The notes under the pieces: generated by a model | Database searches by the model: none | Told to the model about the DNA's origin: nothing | Seen by the model: only the letters and a program-made list of their open reading frames with translations | Position numbers and translations under genes: made by a program | NCBI RefSeq assembly: GCF_014843845.1 | Contig: NZ_JHQS01000061.1 | Span: 308,501 to 372,500 of the forward strand | Source: Mesorhizobium amorphae | GTDB lineage: Bacteria > Pseudomonadota > Alphaproteobacteria > Rhizobiales > Rhizobiaceae | Reading direction: 5' to 3' | DNA: 64,000 nt | In this document: positions 8,457-17,702 of the stretch, one piece after another | Position numbering within the stretch: position 1 is the stretch's first letter | Layout of the letters: every line of letters begins with the position of its first letter

Positions 8457-10039
8457 CGTCCAGCCATCCTTTTCGACTGGACGTAAAGCAGCCAGGTCAA
8501 AGGCAGCGACATCGCCACCATGATGAAGGCGTAAGGTGCGGCCGAGGCATAGTCGATCTCGCCGCTATAGGACCAGAACGCCATCGCCAGCGTGCGGGTG
8601 CCGTTGGGCGCCAGCATCTGGGTGGCGGTCAGCTCGTTGGTGATGCCGAGCGCCACCAGTGCCATGCCCGCCGCAGCTCCCGGTGCCGACAGGCGGATCG
8701 TCGTCGACCACAGCGCCCTGAGCGGCGGCCGTCCGAGGCTCGAGGCAGCGCGTTCGAGTTCGACCGGCGCCTGCGCGATCGACGCCCTGAGACTGATCAA
8801 AGCGCGCGGCAGGAACATCAGCGCATAGGCGAAAAGGATGGTGAACAGGGTCTGGTAGAGCGGCATGGCGATGCGTACGGTGATGGTGACCAGCGCCAGC
8901 GCGATGACGACGCCGGGCAGGGAGCCGACGATGTAGTTGCAGCCTTCGAGAAGCCGCTGCAGCGGACCCGGCGCTCGGATCGAGACCCAGGCCATCGGCA
9001 TGGCGGCGATCGTTGCGAGCAGCGCGCCGCCAACCGCCAGGAACAGGGTCTGGCCGAGTGCAAGGCCGATCTCGTCGAGGCGCCAGACATCGGTGCCGCC
9101 GGCGATCAGCCAGCGGCCGATGGTGACGAAAGGCACGCCGAGCGAAAGCAGTGCGGTGATTGCGGGCAGCGCCAGGCAGGCAAGTGTGACGCGGCCGAGC
9201 CGCGTGCGCTGCTGCTGGCGCGCCGCACCGGAGCCGACGCGGGCATAGCGCTCCTCGCCACGCACCAGTACTTCCAGGGCGAGCAGCACGAAGCAGCACG
9301 TCACCAGCACCGCGGCCAGCATGTTGGCGGCCGGTCCGTTGAAGGTCGACTGGAACTGGTCGACGATCGCCGTGGTGAAAGTGTCGAAGCGGATGAAGAC
9401 ATAAAGACCGTATTCGGCAAGCAGATGCAGGCCGACCAGCAGCGAGCCGCCGCAAATGGCGAGCCTCAGCTGCGGCAGCACGACGCGGGCAAAGACCCGC
9501 CATGGGCCGAGCCCAAGCGCCGCCGCGGCATCCTCGAGCGCGGGGTCGAGACGACGCAGCGCCGCCGCGATCGGCAGATAGAGGAACGGGAAATAGGCAA
9601 GGACCGAAACCAGCACCCCGGCCCAAAGGCCGTGCAGTCCCGGCACCAGGCTGACCCAGGCATAGGAATGCACGAAGGCGGGGATGGCGAGCGGCGCCAC
9701 CGACAGCCAAGCCCATAGGCGTGCGCCGGGCAGGTCGCTGCGTTCGGTCAGCCAGGCCAGCGTTACCGACAGCACGATCGAAATCGGAACCGCCATCGCC
9801 ACCAGAAGGACGGTGTTGACCAGGAGTTCGCCGACGCGTGGACGAAAGACCAGCGCCGATGCGGTTTCCCAGCCGGTCTGCACCGCCACCCAGACGATGA
9901 AGGCAAGCGGCAGCAATGCAAGCAGCGAGACAAGGGTGGCCGCGATCAGGATCCAGGAGAGGGAGCGACGGCGCGTCCCATGTCCGGCCTTAAGGCCGGC
10001 CGGCAGGCCTGGACGCGAAAGATCGACCGCAGACTGCAT
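8453..10039 (-). CDS. fbpB: Ferric iron ABC transporter permease FbpB
   Basis: Fused double-length permease of 528 residues with about twelve membrane helices, as is normal for FbpB/ThiP-type transporters in which both transmembrane halves sit on one chain. Two EAA-like loops are recognisable, LEDAAAALGLGPWRVF in the first half and LERAASSLGRPPLRAL in the second. It lies 175 bases downstream of fbpA with a strong hairpin between them, and it overlaps fbpC by four bases. Confidence 0.9.
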   Translation of the reverse strand: MQSAVDLSRPGLPAGLKAGHGTRRRSLSWILIAATLVSLLALLPLAFIVWVAVQTGWETASALVFRPRVGELLVNTVLLVAMAVPISIVLSVTLAWLTERSDLPGARLWAWLSVAPLAIPAFVHSYAWVSLVPGLHGLWAGVLVSVLAYFPFLYLPIAAALRRLDPALEDAAAALGLGPWRVFARVVLPQLRLAICGGSLLVGLHLLAEYGLYVFIRFDTFTTAIVDQFQSTFNGPAANMLAAVLVTCCFVLLALEVLVRGEERYARVGSGAARQQQRTRLGRVTLACLALPAITALLSLGVPFVTIGRWLIAGGTDVWRLDEIGLALGQTLFLAVGGALLATIAAMPMAWVSIRAPGPLQRLLEGCNYIVGSLPGVVIALALVTITVRIAMPLYQTLFTILFAYALMFLPRALISLRASIAQAPVELERAASSLGRPPLRALWSTTIRLSAPGAAAGMALVALGITNELTATQMLAPNGTRTLAMAFWSYSGEIDYASAAPYAFIMVAMSLPLTWLLYVQSKRMAGR

Positions 10040-10150
10040 CAGGCCGGACGCCGCGCCGCTTCCGCCTGCTGGCGGAGATCATCGGAGGCACGCGGAATGC
10101 GGCCAGAAACGCAGCTTGTCGTCATCGACGAATGCCACCTCGAAAACAGA

Positions 10151-10184
10151 GCGCTCCCGCGGAGAGCGTATCCCGCGGGAGCGC
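10151..10184 (-). other. Intercistronic hairpin between fbpA and fbpB
   Basis: Perfect 12-bp inverted repeat (10151-10162 and 10173-10184) around a 10-base loop, 31 bases beyond the fbpA stop on the coding strand. The following bases read TCTGTTTTCG, a weak T-run, so it could act as a partial terminator or as an mRNA-stabilising structure that gives more FbpA than FbpBC. Confidence 0.65.
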
Positions 10185-10214
10185 AGTCGGTTGCCCTTTT
10201 AGGACGAACGCGAA

Positions 10215-11222
10215 CTAAAGCAAGCCGGCTGCCGTCATCAGGTCGGTGACCTTCTTTGAATTCAGGGTCGCCGGCTCGACCTTCGGCGCCTGCAGATCGG
10301 CGAGCGGCACCAGTTTCGCATTGGAGTCGGCGCCTTTGCCGACCGCATATTCAAAGGACGTGCCGTTCTTCAGCACCTCCTGGCCACCCTTGCCGGTCAC
10401 CCACTTCAGGAAGGCCTGAGCTTCCTTCTGGTGCTTGCTCGAGGCCAGCACGCCGCCGCCAGAGATCGAGACGAAAGCGCCCGGATCCTGGTTCTTGAAA
10501 TAGTGCATGGCGACGTTCTTGCTGTTCTCGCCGGTCTTGGCCTGATCGCCGAAATAATAATAATGGTAGATGACGCCGCCTTCGATCTCGCCGGCATTGA
10601 CCGCCTTCATCACAGTGCTGTTGCCCTTGTAGGCGGTGAAGTTCGTCTTCATCGCCTTCAGCCAGTCGGCCGTCGCGGCCTCGCCCTTCAGCTGCAGCAG
10701 AGCGCTGACGATGGCCTGGAAATCGGCGCCGGAGGGGGAGGCGGCCCAGCGGCCCTTCCAGCTCGGTTCGGCGAGCTCAAGCAGCGACTTGGGCAGTTGG
10801 TCTTCCTTCAGCTTGGTCTTGTCGTAGGCAAAGACGGTGCTGCGCGCGGCAACGCCGACCCATTTGCCGGTGGTCGGCTGGTATTCCTGCGGAACCTGCG
10901 CCAGCGTGTCGGCATCGACCGGCGCGAACAGGCCGGCGGCCTCGACCAGGGCCATGGCCGGCGAGTTTTCGGTCAGGAACACGTCGGCCGGCGAGGCAGC
11001 GCCTTCGGCGACGATCTGGTTGGAGAAATCGCTGTCGCCGCCATTGCGCAGCGTGACCTTGATGCCGGTCTCCTTGGTGAAGCCCTCGGCCCATTCCTTG
11101 GCCAGGCTCTCATGCTGGGCGTTGTAGACGACGATGCCGGCATCCTCGGCCGTGGCCGGGGCGGCGATCAGGCTGATCGCCAGCGCGGTGGCGCCGGCGA
11201 GGGCGGAAAGGGCGTATCTCAT
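10215..11222 (-). CDS. fbpA: Ferric iron ABC transporter, periplasmic binding protein FbpA
   Basis: Fe(III)-binding transferrin-like periplasmic protein, 335 residues with a signal peptide ending near ATA-EDAG. Known FbpA ligand positions can be recognised: the N-terminal His in VVYNAQHE, a Glu in FLTENSP and the Tyr cluster HYYYFGD that holds iron in Haemophilus/Neisseria FbpA. Residues GGGVLASSKHQKEAQAFLKW are also typical of the family. The IRO-like box upstream suggests repression by iron. First gene of fbpABC. Confidence 0.92.
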   Translation of the reverse strand: MRYALSALAGATALAISLIAAPATAEDAGIVVYNAQHESLAKEWAEGFTKETGIKVTLRNGGDSDFSNQIVAEGAASPADVFLTENSPAMALVEAAGLFAPVDADTLAQVPQEYQPTTGKWVGVAARSTVFAYDKTKLKEDQLPKSLLELAEPSWKGRWAASPSGADFQAIVSALLQLKGEAATADWLKAMKTNFTAYKGNSTVMKAVNAGEIEGGVIYHYYYFGDQAKTGENSKNVAMHYFKNQDPGAFVSISGGGVLASSKHQKEAQAFLKWVTGKGGQEVLKNGTSFEYAVGKGADSNAKLVPLADLQAPKVEPATLNSKKVTDLMTAAGLL

Positions 11223-11279
11223 GGGGTGTCGTCCTCGATCTTGTTGGTTGGTCTTGGCACGGCTGCACCTACCAATACC

Positions 11280-11294
11280 TGATTGTCCGAGTCA
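11280..11294 (-). promoter_or_regulatory. Candidate iron-responsive operator (IRO, RirA type)
   Basis: The sequence on the fbpA coding strand is TGA-N9-TCA, exactly the consensus of the IRO box recognised by the rhizobial iron regulator RirA, and it overlaps a TTGACT that could serve as a -35 element. It is 58 bases upstream of the fbpA start. Only six positions are constrained, so a chance match somewhere in a 200-base region is a few percent. Confidence 0.5.
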
Positions 11295-11381
11295 ACATTG
11301 GTGAACTGGTTCAATCGGCAGCCGGGCGCAAACTTTCGTGATTCTGCGGCAGTTTGGCTTGGACATTATTTCGCCGGCCAC

Positions 11382-11407
11382 GTAACAAAACAGCGCCGAG
11401 ACGCGAA
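11382..11407 (+). promoter_or_regulatory. ECF-type promoter GTAACA-N16-CGAA before the sigma factor gene
   Basis: GTAACA at 11382-11387, exactly 16 bases, then CGAA at 11404-11407. This closely matches the GTAACC-N16-CGAA promoter I recall for Caulobacter SigF, the ECF sigma factor paired with a DUF1109 anti-sigma factor. The site sits in front of an ECF/DUF1109 pair, which points to autoregulation. The predicted transcript would begin around 11412-11414, giving a leader of about 15 bases that just includes the GGGGGAG ribosome site. Confidence 0.65.
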
Positions 11408-11427
11408 CATCGGGGGAGTGAACTCTT

Positions 11428-11964
11428 GTGACCGGCAAGGATGAGGCCGAGCTTTCCCGGCTGCTCAAGGCCGCAATCGCCGGAGATGAAAGGGCCTACG
11501 CCGACTTTCTGCACCGGACGGCTGTTCTCGTTCGCGGCTTTGCCCGGCGCAAGATCGTACAGGGCGGGGTCGACCCCGAGGATGTCGTGCAGGAAACCTT
11601 GCTGGCTATTCATGTGAAACGGCATACCTGGCGCGACGATGCGCCGGTGCTGCCATGGGTCTATGCCATAGCGCGCTTCAAGCTGATCGATGCCTTCCGG
11701 CGGCGCGGGCGGCGTGTCGAGATCGAGATCGACGAAATCGCCGAAACCTTCGCCGAGCCTGAGACCGAGACCGTCAGCGAGCGCGACATCAACCGGGTGC
11801 TGGACAGCCTGCCGCCGGCGCAGCGCTCGGTGGTCTCGGCGGTGTCGGTCGAGGGCCGTTCGATCGGCGAGACGGCGGCGAAATTCGGCATTACCGAGAC
11901 GGCGGTGCGGGTGTCGCTGCATCGCGGCCTTGCCGCCATTGCCAGGCGTTTCGGGCGGGAATGA
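11428..11964 (+). CDS. ECF RNA polymerase sigma factor (SigF/ECF16-like)
   Basis: 178-residue sigma factor with regions 2 and 4 only. Region 2 covers about 28-95 (RGFARRKI, DPEDVVQETLLAIH, PWVYAIARFKLIDAFRR) and region 4 about 120-175 (LDSLPPAQRSVVS, SIGETAAKFGITETAVRVSLHRGLAAI). The start is GTG at 11428 with GGGGGAG seven to ten bases upstream. It is followed after one base by a DUF1109 membrane protein, the typical anti-sigma partner of this group. In Caulobacter such a pair responds to heavy-metal/oxidative stress; the inducing signal here is not known. Confidence 0.92.
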   Translation: MTGKDEAELSRLLKAAIAGDERAYADFLHRTAVLVRGFARRKIVQGGVDPEDVVQETLLAIHVKRHTWRDDAPVLPWVYAIARFKLIDAFRRRGRRVEIEIDEIAETFAEPETETVSERDINRVLDSLPPAQRSVVSAVSVEGRSIGETAAKFGITETAVRVSLHRGLAAIARRFGRE

Positions 11965-11965
11965 C

Positions 11966-12604
11966 ATGAGGACCGAGGATCTCATCAAGGCATTGGACGC
12001 CGACGCCCGCAGCAAGGCGATGCCGCTGCGTTCGGCCTGGTGGGTAGCCACCGCGGCTGCGGCGGTGATCGCCGCGGTGGTTTTCTGGTTCACGATCGGT
12101 CCACGTTCCGACATCATGATCGCCATGCACACGATGCGCTTCCTGTCGAAGTTCGTCTTCACCATCGTGCTTGCCGGCACCGCCTTCGCGCTGATCCACG
12201 CGTTGTCGACGCCCGGCGCATCGACGGGAAAGGCGGCGGCCTGGATGGCCGCGGCGCCGCTGCTCGTCCTCGTGGCTGTGGTTCTGGAACTCTTCGCGGT
12301 GCCTGAGGCGCAATGGGGCACGCGGCTGGTCGGCTCCAACATGATGATCTGCATGGGCTTCATCCCGCTGATCGGCATTGGCCCGCTGGCGATTTTCCTG
12401 TGGATGCTGCGCTACGGCGCGCCGACGCGGCCGGTGCTTGCCGGCGCGGTTGCGGGCCTGCTCGCCGGTGGGCTGGCGGCGACCTTCTATGCCGCGCACT
12501 GCGTCGACGATTCACCGCTCTTCGTCGCCACCTGGTACACGGTCGCGATCATCATCCTTACGGCGCTGGGAGCCCTGGGCGGGCGGCTTTTCGTGCGCTG
12601 GTAG
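11966..12604 (+). CDS. nrsF: DUF1109/NrsF-type membrane anti-sigma factor
   Basis: 212-residue inner-membrane protein with six predicted helices and a short cytoplasmic N-terminus (MRTEDLIKALDADA) that would bind the sigma factor. The two cysteines that are conserved in NrsF are present at 129 (MMICMGF) and 179 (AAHCVDD); in Caulobacter they are needed to release the sigma factor under chromate or cadmium stress. The ATG lies one base after the sigma factor stop, so the two are co-translated. Function is inferred from family and pairing. Confidence 0.88.
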   Translation: MRTEDLIKALDADARSKAMPLRSAWWVATAAAAVIAAVVFWFTIGPRSDIMIAMHTMRFLSKFVFTIVLAGTAFALIHALSTPGASTGKAAAWMAAAPLLVLVAVVLELFAVPEAQWGTRLVGSNMMICMGFIPLIGIGPLAIFLWMLRYGAPTRPVLAGAVAGLLAGGLAATFYAAHCVDDSPLFVATWYTVAIIILTALGALGGRLFVRW

Positions 12605-12632
12605 GGGGAACGCACACCGATCCTTAATCATG

Positions 12633-12650
12633 CCGGCAATTGTTTGCCGG
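12633..12650 (+). terminator. Small hairpin after nrsF, possible weak terminator
   Basis: CCGGCAA (12633-12639) and TTGCCGG (12644-12650) form a 7-bp stem with a TTGT loop, 29 bases after the stop. Only TTAGC follows, so intrinsic termination would be weak. Confidence 0.35.
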
Positions 12651-12748
12651 TTAGCATCGTCGCCGGGACCGCCAGCGCAACCTTTCCTTAAAATCGATCC
12701 GCCAGGGTTGCAGCAACGTGCAATTGCGTAACGGGGTGGATCCGCATT

Positions 12749-14779
12749 GTGACGTGGACTTGGAAAGGCCTGCGGGCCGACAGACATGCTGCGCTGGTTT
12801 TGATGGTGGTCGGCCTTGTCGCCGTCCTTGCGTCGATCCTGCTGTCGCACCTGGAGCTCGGCGCCGAGGCCCTGAAACTCTGCCTGCAGATAGCGGTCGC
12901 GATGATCGCGGCGTCGCTTTTCCTCACCGCCCTGTTCGTTCGCCAGATCGTCGAGGACCGCCGGCAGATCGGCGAGAGCGAACAGCGGTTCCGCCGCGCC
13001 ATGGAGGATTCGGCGATCGGCGTCGCCATCGTCGGCCTCGACGGCCGCATCCTGCAGACCAATCCGGCTTTCGCCACCATGCTTGGCTATAGCCGGGAGG
13101 AAATCGAGGCGCTGACCTTCTTCCAGATCACGCATCCCGACGACCTGCAGATCGGCAGGGAAACGATGATCAGCCTGAAGGAGGGCAAGATCGACGCCTT
13201 CCACTTCGAGAAGCGTTACCTGCGGAAGGACGGGACGCCGGTTTGGGCGCAGCTTGCCGGCTCGGTCATCCGCGACGAAGACAACGGCCGCCCGCTCTAC
13301 CTGGTTTCACAGATTGAGGACATCGACGCCCGCAAGCAGTCCGAGGCCCGCATCGCGGAAGCCGAAACGCGCTGGAACTTTGCACTGGCCAGCGCTGGTC
13401 AGGGCGTCTGGGATCTCGACATGCGCAAGGGCGGCACGACCTACTCCGGTACCTGGGTGAAGATGCTCGGCTATGCAGATGGCGAACTGGACGGCGACCC
13501 CGACCGTTGGCTGACGATGATCCATCCCGACGACCGCGAGCTCGTCGCCGAGGCCGACCGCGCCCACCTCGCCGGCGAGACGCCGTTTTTCGAAGCCGAG
13601 TTCAGAATGCGCCACAAGGACGGGCACTGGGTCTGGATCCTCGACCGCGGCAAGGCCATCGAGCGTGACGCCGTCGGGCGGCTGATCAGGGCCATTGGCA
13701 GCCTGACCGACATCACTCAGCGCAAGGAGGCCGAAGCGCGCCTCATCGTCTCGGCGGCGATGCTGGCCGACGAGAAGGAACGGCTGCGCGTCACCCTGCA
13801 GTCGATCGGCGATGCCGTGATCTGCACGGATGCCGCAAACCGCGTCACCTTCATGAATCCGGTGGCCGAAAAGCTGACCGGCGTCACCAGCGGCGAGGCG
13901 CTCGGCAAGACGCTCGGTCATGTCTACTGGGCGGTAGACGAAGAGACCGGGCAGAGGATCGGCGTGGCACGGGCTTCGACCGGCGGCACAGCTCCCGCCG
14001 AGCAGAACAGTCGCGCCGTGCTGGTCCGCCGCGACGACACGCGCTGCAGCATCCGTCAGGTCGTGTCGCCGATCATGAACGAGCGAGCTGAATTCTGCGG
14101 ACTGGTCATCGTCTTCCAGGATTTTACCGATGCGCGCGCCCTGCAGCGCCAACTCGCCTATGCCGCCGCCCATGACGCGCTCACCGGTCTCGCCAACCGT
14201 TCGAGCTTCATCCGCACGATGGAGGAACTGGTCGATCGGAGCGGCAAGGCCGACGCGGCCGACACGACAGGGCCGGTCGGCGGCACGACGAACTCGGCCG
14301 GCGATACGACAGGGTCGATCGGGGAGCATCAGTTCATGTTTGTCGACCTCGACCACTTCAAGCTGGTCAACGACACCGGCGGCCATGCCGCGGGCGATGC
14401 CCTGTTGAAGCGGGTCGCCGAGGCGATCCGTGGCGTGCTTGGACCTGAAGACATCGTCGCCCGCCTCGGAGGCGACGAGTTCGCCGTCATCCTGAGGTCG
14501 GGCTCGGCCGCCAGCGGCATGATTGCGGCACGATCCATCATCGATGCGATCCGCGGCCTGAATTTCACCTGGGACGGACGACCGCATTCGATCGGCGCCA
14601 GCATCGGCCTGGCTCCGATCCGCGCCGGCTGTGGCGAAGTGGATGAGATCATCGCACGGGCCGATGCTGCCTGTTACGCGGCCAAGGCCGCCGGACGGGG
14701 CTGCGTTTCAGCGGCGCCGGATGAGGACATCAAAGGCGCCGACACGGCGCCGCCCAAGCCGCTTGCCGCGGCCTCCTGA
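12749..14779 (+). CDS. PAS-PAS-PAS-GGDEF membrane-anchored diguanylate cyclase
   Basis: 676 residues starting at GTG 12749, with GGGGTGGA upstream. Two N-terminal helices (about 14-35 and 45-65) anchor the protein. Three PAS domains follow at about 75-200, 205-330 and 340-465, each starting with the usual RFRRAMEDS / RWNFALASAGQGVWD / RLRVTLQSIGDAV pattern. The GGDEF domain (about 480-655) has FVDLDHFKLVND and RLGGDEF, so it should make c-di-GMP. Unusual points: the inhibitory I-site reads GPED instead of RxxD, and a Gly/Thr-rich insertion with a DTTG repeat (about residues 505-528) lies between the first helix and the FVDLDHF strand. No EAL domain. Probably monocistronic. Confidence 0.92.
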   Translation: MTWTWKGLRADRHAALVLMVVGLVAVLASILLSHLELGAEALKLCLQIAVAMIAASLFLTALFVRQIVEDRRQIGESEQRFRRAMEDSAIGVAIVGLDGRILQTNPAFATMLGYSREEIEALTFFQITHPDDLQIGRETMISLKEGKIDAFHFEKRYLRKDGTPVWAQLAGSVIRDEDNGRPLYLVSQIEDIDARKQSEARIAEAETRWNFALASAGQGVWDLDMRKGGTTYSGTWVKMLGYADGELDGDPDRWLTMIHPDDRELVAEADRAHLAGETPFFEAEFRMRHKDGHWVWILDRGKAIERDAVGRLIRAIGSLTDITQRKEAEARLIVSAAMLADEKERLRVTLQSIGDAVICTDAANRVTFMNPVAEKLTGVTSGEALGKTLGHVYWAVDEETGQRIGVARASTGGTAPAEQNSRAVLVRRDDTRCSIRQVVSPIMNERAEFCGLVIVFQDFTDARALQRQLAYAAAHDALTGLANRSSFIRTMEELVDRSGKADAADTTGPVGGTTNSAGDTTGSIGEHQFMFVDLDHFKLVNDTGGHAAGDALLKRVAEAIRGVLGPEDIVARLGGDEFAVILRSGSAASGMIAARSIIDAIRGLNFTWDGRPHSIGASIGLAPIRAGCGEVDEIIARADAACYAAKAAGRGCVSAAPDEDIKGADTAPPKPLAAAS

Positions 14780-14827
14780 AGCAGGCCTTGCTAGGTCTGT
14801 GAGCTGCCGCGCCGAAGTCTTCGGATT

Positions 14828-15706
<879 letters not shown>

Positions 15707-15759
15707 TACACCGATCCCGTCGAAGAAAGGCCTTTGCGGCCTGCTTTTTGTGCGGTGCA

Positions 15760-15795
15760 AACTAAAAGGGCGGGGCAGCTTCGTCTACCCCACCC
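15760..15795 (-). terminator. Rho-independent terminator after etfA
   Basis: On the minus strand an imperfect stem GGGTGGGG / CCCCGCCC (one A-C mismatch) is followed by TTTTAGTT, 32 bases past the etfA stop and before hbdA. Confidence 0.55.
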
Positions 15796-15826
15796 TTCAC
15801 AATTTAATACGGTTCGGCAGATAGCG

Positions 15827-16756
15827 TCAAAGCGCCTTTTGCAGTTCCGGCAGAATGACGAAGAGATCACCGACGAGACCGTAGTCGGCAACCTGGAAAA
15901 TCGGCGCCTCCTCGTCCTTGTTGATGGCGACGATGACCTTGGAATCCTTCATGCCGGCAAGGTGCTGGATGGCGCCGGAGATGCCGACGGCGATGTAGAG
16001 ATCGGGGGCCACCACCTTGCCAGTCTGACCGACCTGCCAGTCGTTCGGCGCATAGCCGGCGTCGACGGCGGCGCGGGACGCGCCGACGGCCGCGCCGAGC
16101 TTGTCGGCGACCGGTAGGATGACCTCCTGGAACTTTTCCGACGAACCCAGCGCACGGCCGCCCGAGATGATGATCTTGGCCGAGGTCAGCTCCGGACGGT
16201 CGGTCTCGGAGAGCTTGTTCTCGACAAAGGAGGACAGGCCGGGATTGGCGGCGGCCTTGACGGTCTCGACCGCGGCCGAGCCACCCTCGGGCGCTGCCTG
16301 GAAGGAGGCGGTGCGCACCGTGATGACCTTCTTGGCGTCGCTCGACTGCACCGTCTGGATGGCGTTGCCGGCATAGATCGGCCGCTTGAAGGTGTCGGGC
16401 GACACCACTTCGATGATCTCCGACACCTGCGCGACGTCGAGCAGGGCGGCCACGCGCGGTGCGACATTCTTGCCCGACGAGGTCGCCGGGGCGATGATCG
16501 TGTCATAGGCGCCGGCCAGTGAGACGATCAGCGCCGCCATCGGTTCGGCGAGGCGCTCGGTCAGTTCGTCGGCATCGGCCAGCAGCACCTTGGTCACGCC
16601 CTTGAGCTTGGCGGCGGCATCTGCCGCCGGCTTGGCGCCCTTGCCGGCAACCAGGACGTGGACGTCCGAACCGATCTGCAGGGCTGCCGACAGCGCCTTG
16701 GCGGTCTGGTCGGAAAGCGTTGCGTTGTCGTGTTCGGCGATGAGGAGAATGGTCAT
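15827..16756 (-). CDS. etfA: Electron transfer flavoprotein alpha subunit
   Basis: 309 residues. EtfA binds the FAD that carries electrons from acyl-CoA and other dehydrogenases to ETF-quinone oxidoreductase. The C-terminal FAD domain shows GGRALGSSEKFQ, GASRAAVDAGYAPNDWQVGQTGK, ISGAIQHLAGM and VAINKDEEAPIFQVADYGLVGD, all hallmark segments. The length is that of the housekeeping EtfA, not of the nitrogen-fixation FixB. It follows etfB by 24 bases. Confidence 0.96.
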   Translation of the reverse strand: MTILLIAEHDNATLSDQTAKALSAALQIGSDVHVLVAGKGAKPAADAAAKLKGVTKVLLADADELTERLAEPMAALIVSLAGAYDTIIAPATSSGKNVAPRVAALLDVAQVSEIIEVVSPDTFKRPIYAGNAIQTVQSSDAKKVITVRTASFQAAPEGGSAAVETVKAAANPGLSSFVENKLSETDRPELTSAKIIISGGRALGSSEKFQEVILPVADKLGAAVGASRAAVDAGYAPNDWQVGQTGKVVAPDLYIAVGISGAIQHLAGMKDSKVIVAINKDEEAPIFQVADYGLVGDLFVILPELQKAL

Positions 16757-16780
16757 TTTCTTGGTTCCTTTCCCGATCGC

Positions 16781-17530
16781 TTACAGCACGCCGGCTTCGT
16801 TCTTGAGCTTGTCGACCAGTTCGGCGACGCTCTTGACCTTGACGCCCGCCTTGCGGCCGCCCGGTTCCTCGGTCTTGAGTACTTTCAGCCGCGGCTTGAC
16901 GTCGGCGCCGTAGTCGGCCGGGCTCTTTTCGTCGAGCGGCTTCTTCTTGGCCTTCATGATATTGGGCAGTGAGGCATAGCGCGGCTGGTTGAGGCGAAGG
17001 TCGGCCGTCACGATCGCCGGCATCTTCAGTTCCACCGTCTGCAGGCCGCCGTCGACTTCGCGCGTCACCTTGGCCTTGTCGCCCTCGACAACAACCTTGG
17101 AAGCAAAAGTGCCCTGCGCCCAGCCGAGCAGTGCGGCCAGCATCTGGCCGGTCTGGTTGGAATCGTCGTCGATTGCCTGCTTGCCGAGGATCACCAGGCC
17201 GGGCTGTTCTGCTTCGACCACGCCCTTCAGCACCTTGGCGACGCCGAGCGGCTCGGTCTGCTCGTCGGTCTTGACGAGGATGGCGCGGTCAGCGCCCATG
17301 GCGAGCGCGGTGCGCAAGGTTTCCTGTGCCTGCTGCGGGCCGATCGAGACGACGATGATCTCTTCGGCCTTGCCGGCTTCCTTCAGCCGGATGGCCTCTT
17401 CGACCGCGATCTCGTCGAACGGGTTCATTGCCATCTTGACGTTGGCAAGCTCAACCGCCGAACCGTCGGCCTTGACGCGCACCTTGACGTTCGCATCCAC
17501 AACCCGCTTCACGGGCACAAGGATCTTCAT
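16781..17530 (-). CDS. etfB: Electron transfer flavoprotein beta subunit
   Basis: 249 residues, partner of EtfA, binding AMP. The N-terminus MKILVPVKRVVDANVKVRVK and the segments MNPFDEIAVEEAIRLKE, DSNQTGQMLAALLGW and DLRLNQPRYASLPNIMKAKKK are typical EtfB. A ribosome site in AGAGGTGACAGGAA lies just before the ATG. First gene of an etfBA(-hbdA) group. Confidence 0.96.
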   Translation of the reverse strand: MKILVPVKRVVDANVKVRVKADGSAVELANVKMAMNPFDEIAVEEAIRLKEAGKAEEIIVVSIGPQQAQETLRTALAMGADRAILVKTDEQTEPLGVAKVLKGVVEAEQPGLVILGKQAIDDDSNQTGQMLAALLGWAQGTFASKVVVEGDKAKVTREVDGGLQTVELKMPAIVTADLRLNQPRYASLPNIMKAKKKPLDEKSPADYGADVKPRLKVLKTEEPGGRKAGVKVKSVAELVDKLKNEAGVL

Positions 17531-17702
17531 TTCCTGTCACCTCTTTCAAGAATATTTGGGCGCGCTATAGCAGCGCGCGCCCTTTCTGAGTTGTCGAAAG
17601 CCGACATTCCGGACGGAATCCTGCTCTTCAAACGCCTAATGGTGGCGCTTCCGTAGTTGCGACAACCCGGCGCGTCAATATGCGTGACGCAGTCAAATCG
17701 GT

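Noticed and set aside
14230..14340. Repeated ACGACAGGG units, possible tandem repeat or CRISPR-like spacing
   Set aside because: They are in frame inside the GGDEF protein and code for the DTTG insertion.
15729..15750. AGGCC-TTTGC-GGCCT followed by GCTTTTTG, terminator-like on the plus strand
   Set aside because: There is no plus-strand gene before it; it lies in the hbdA leader and the stem is only five base pairs.
17606..17619. Palindrome ATTCCGGACGGAAT upstream of etfB, part of the R2 core sequence
   Set aside because: Only 13 bases are shared with R2 and the flanks do not match; kept as chance or a very decayed copy.
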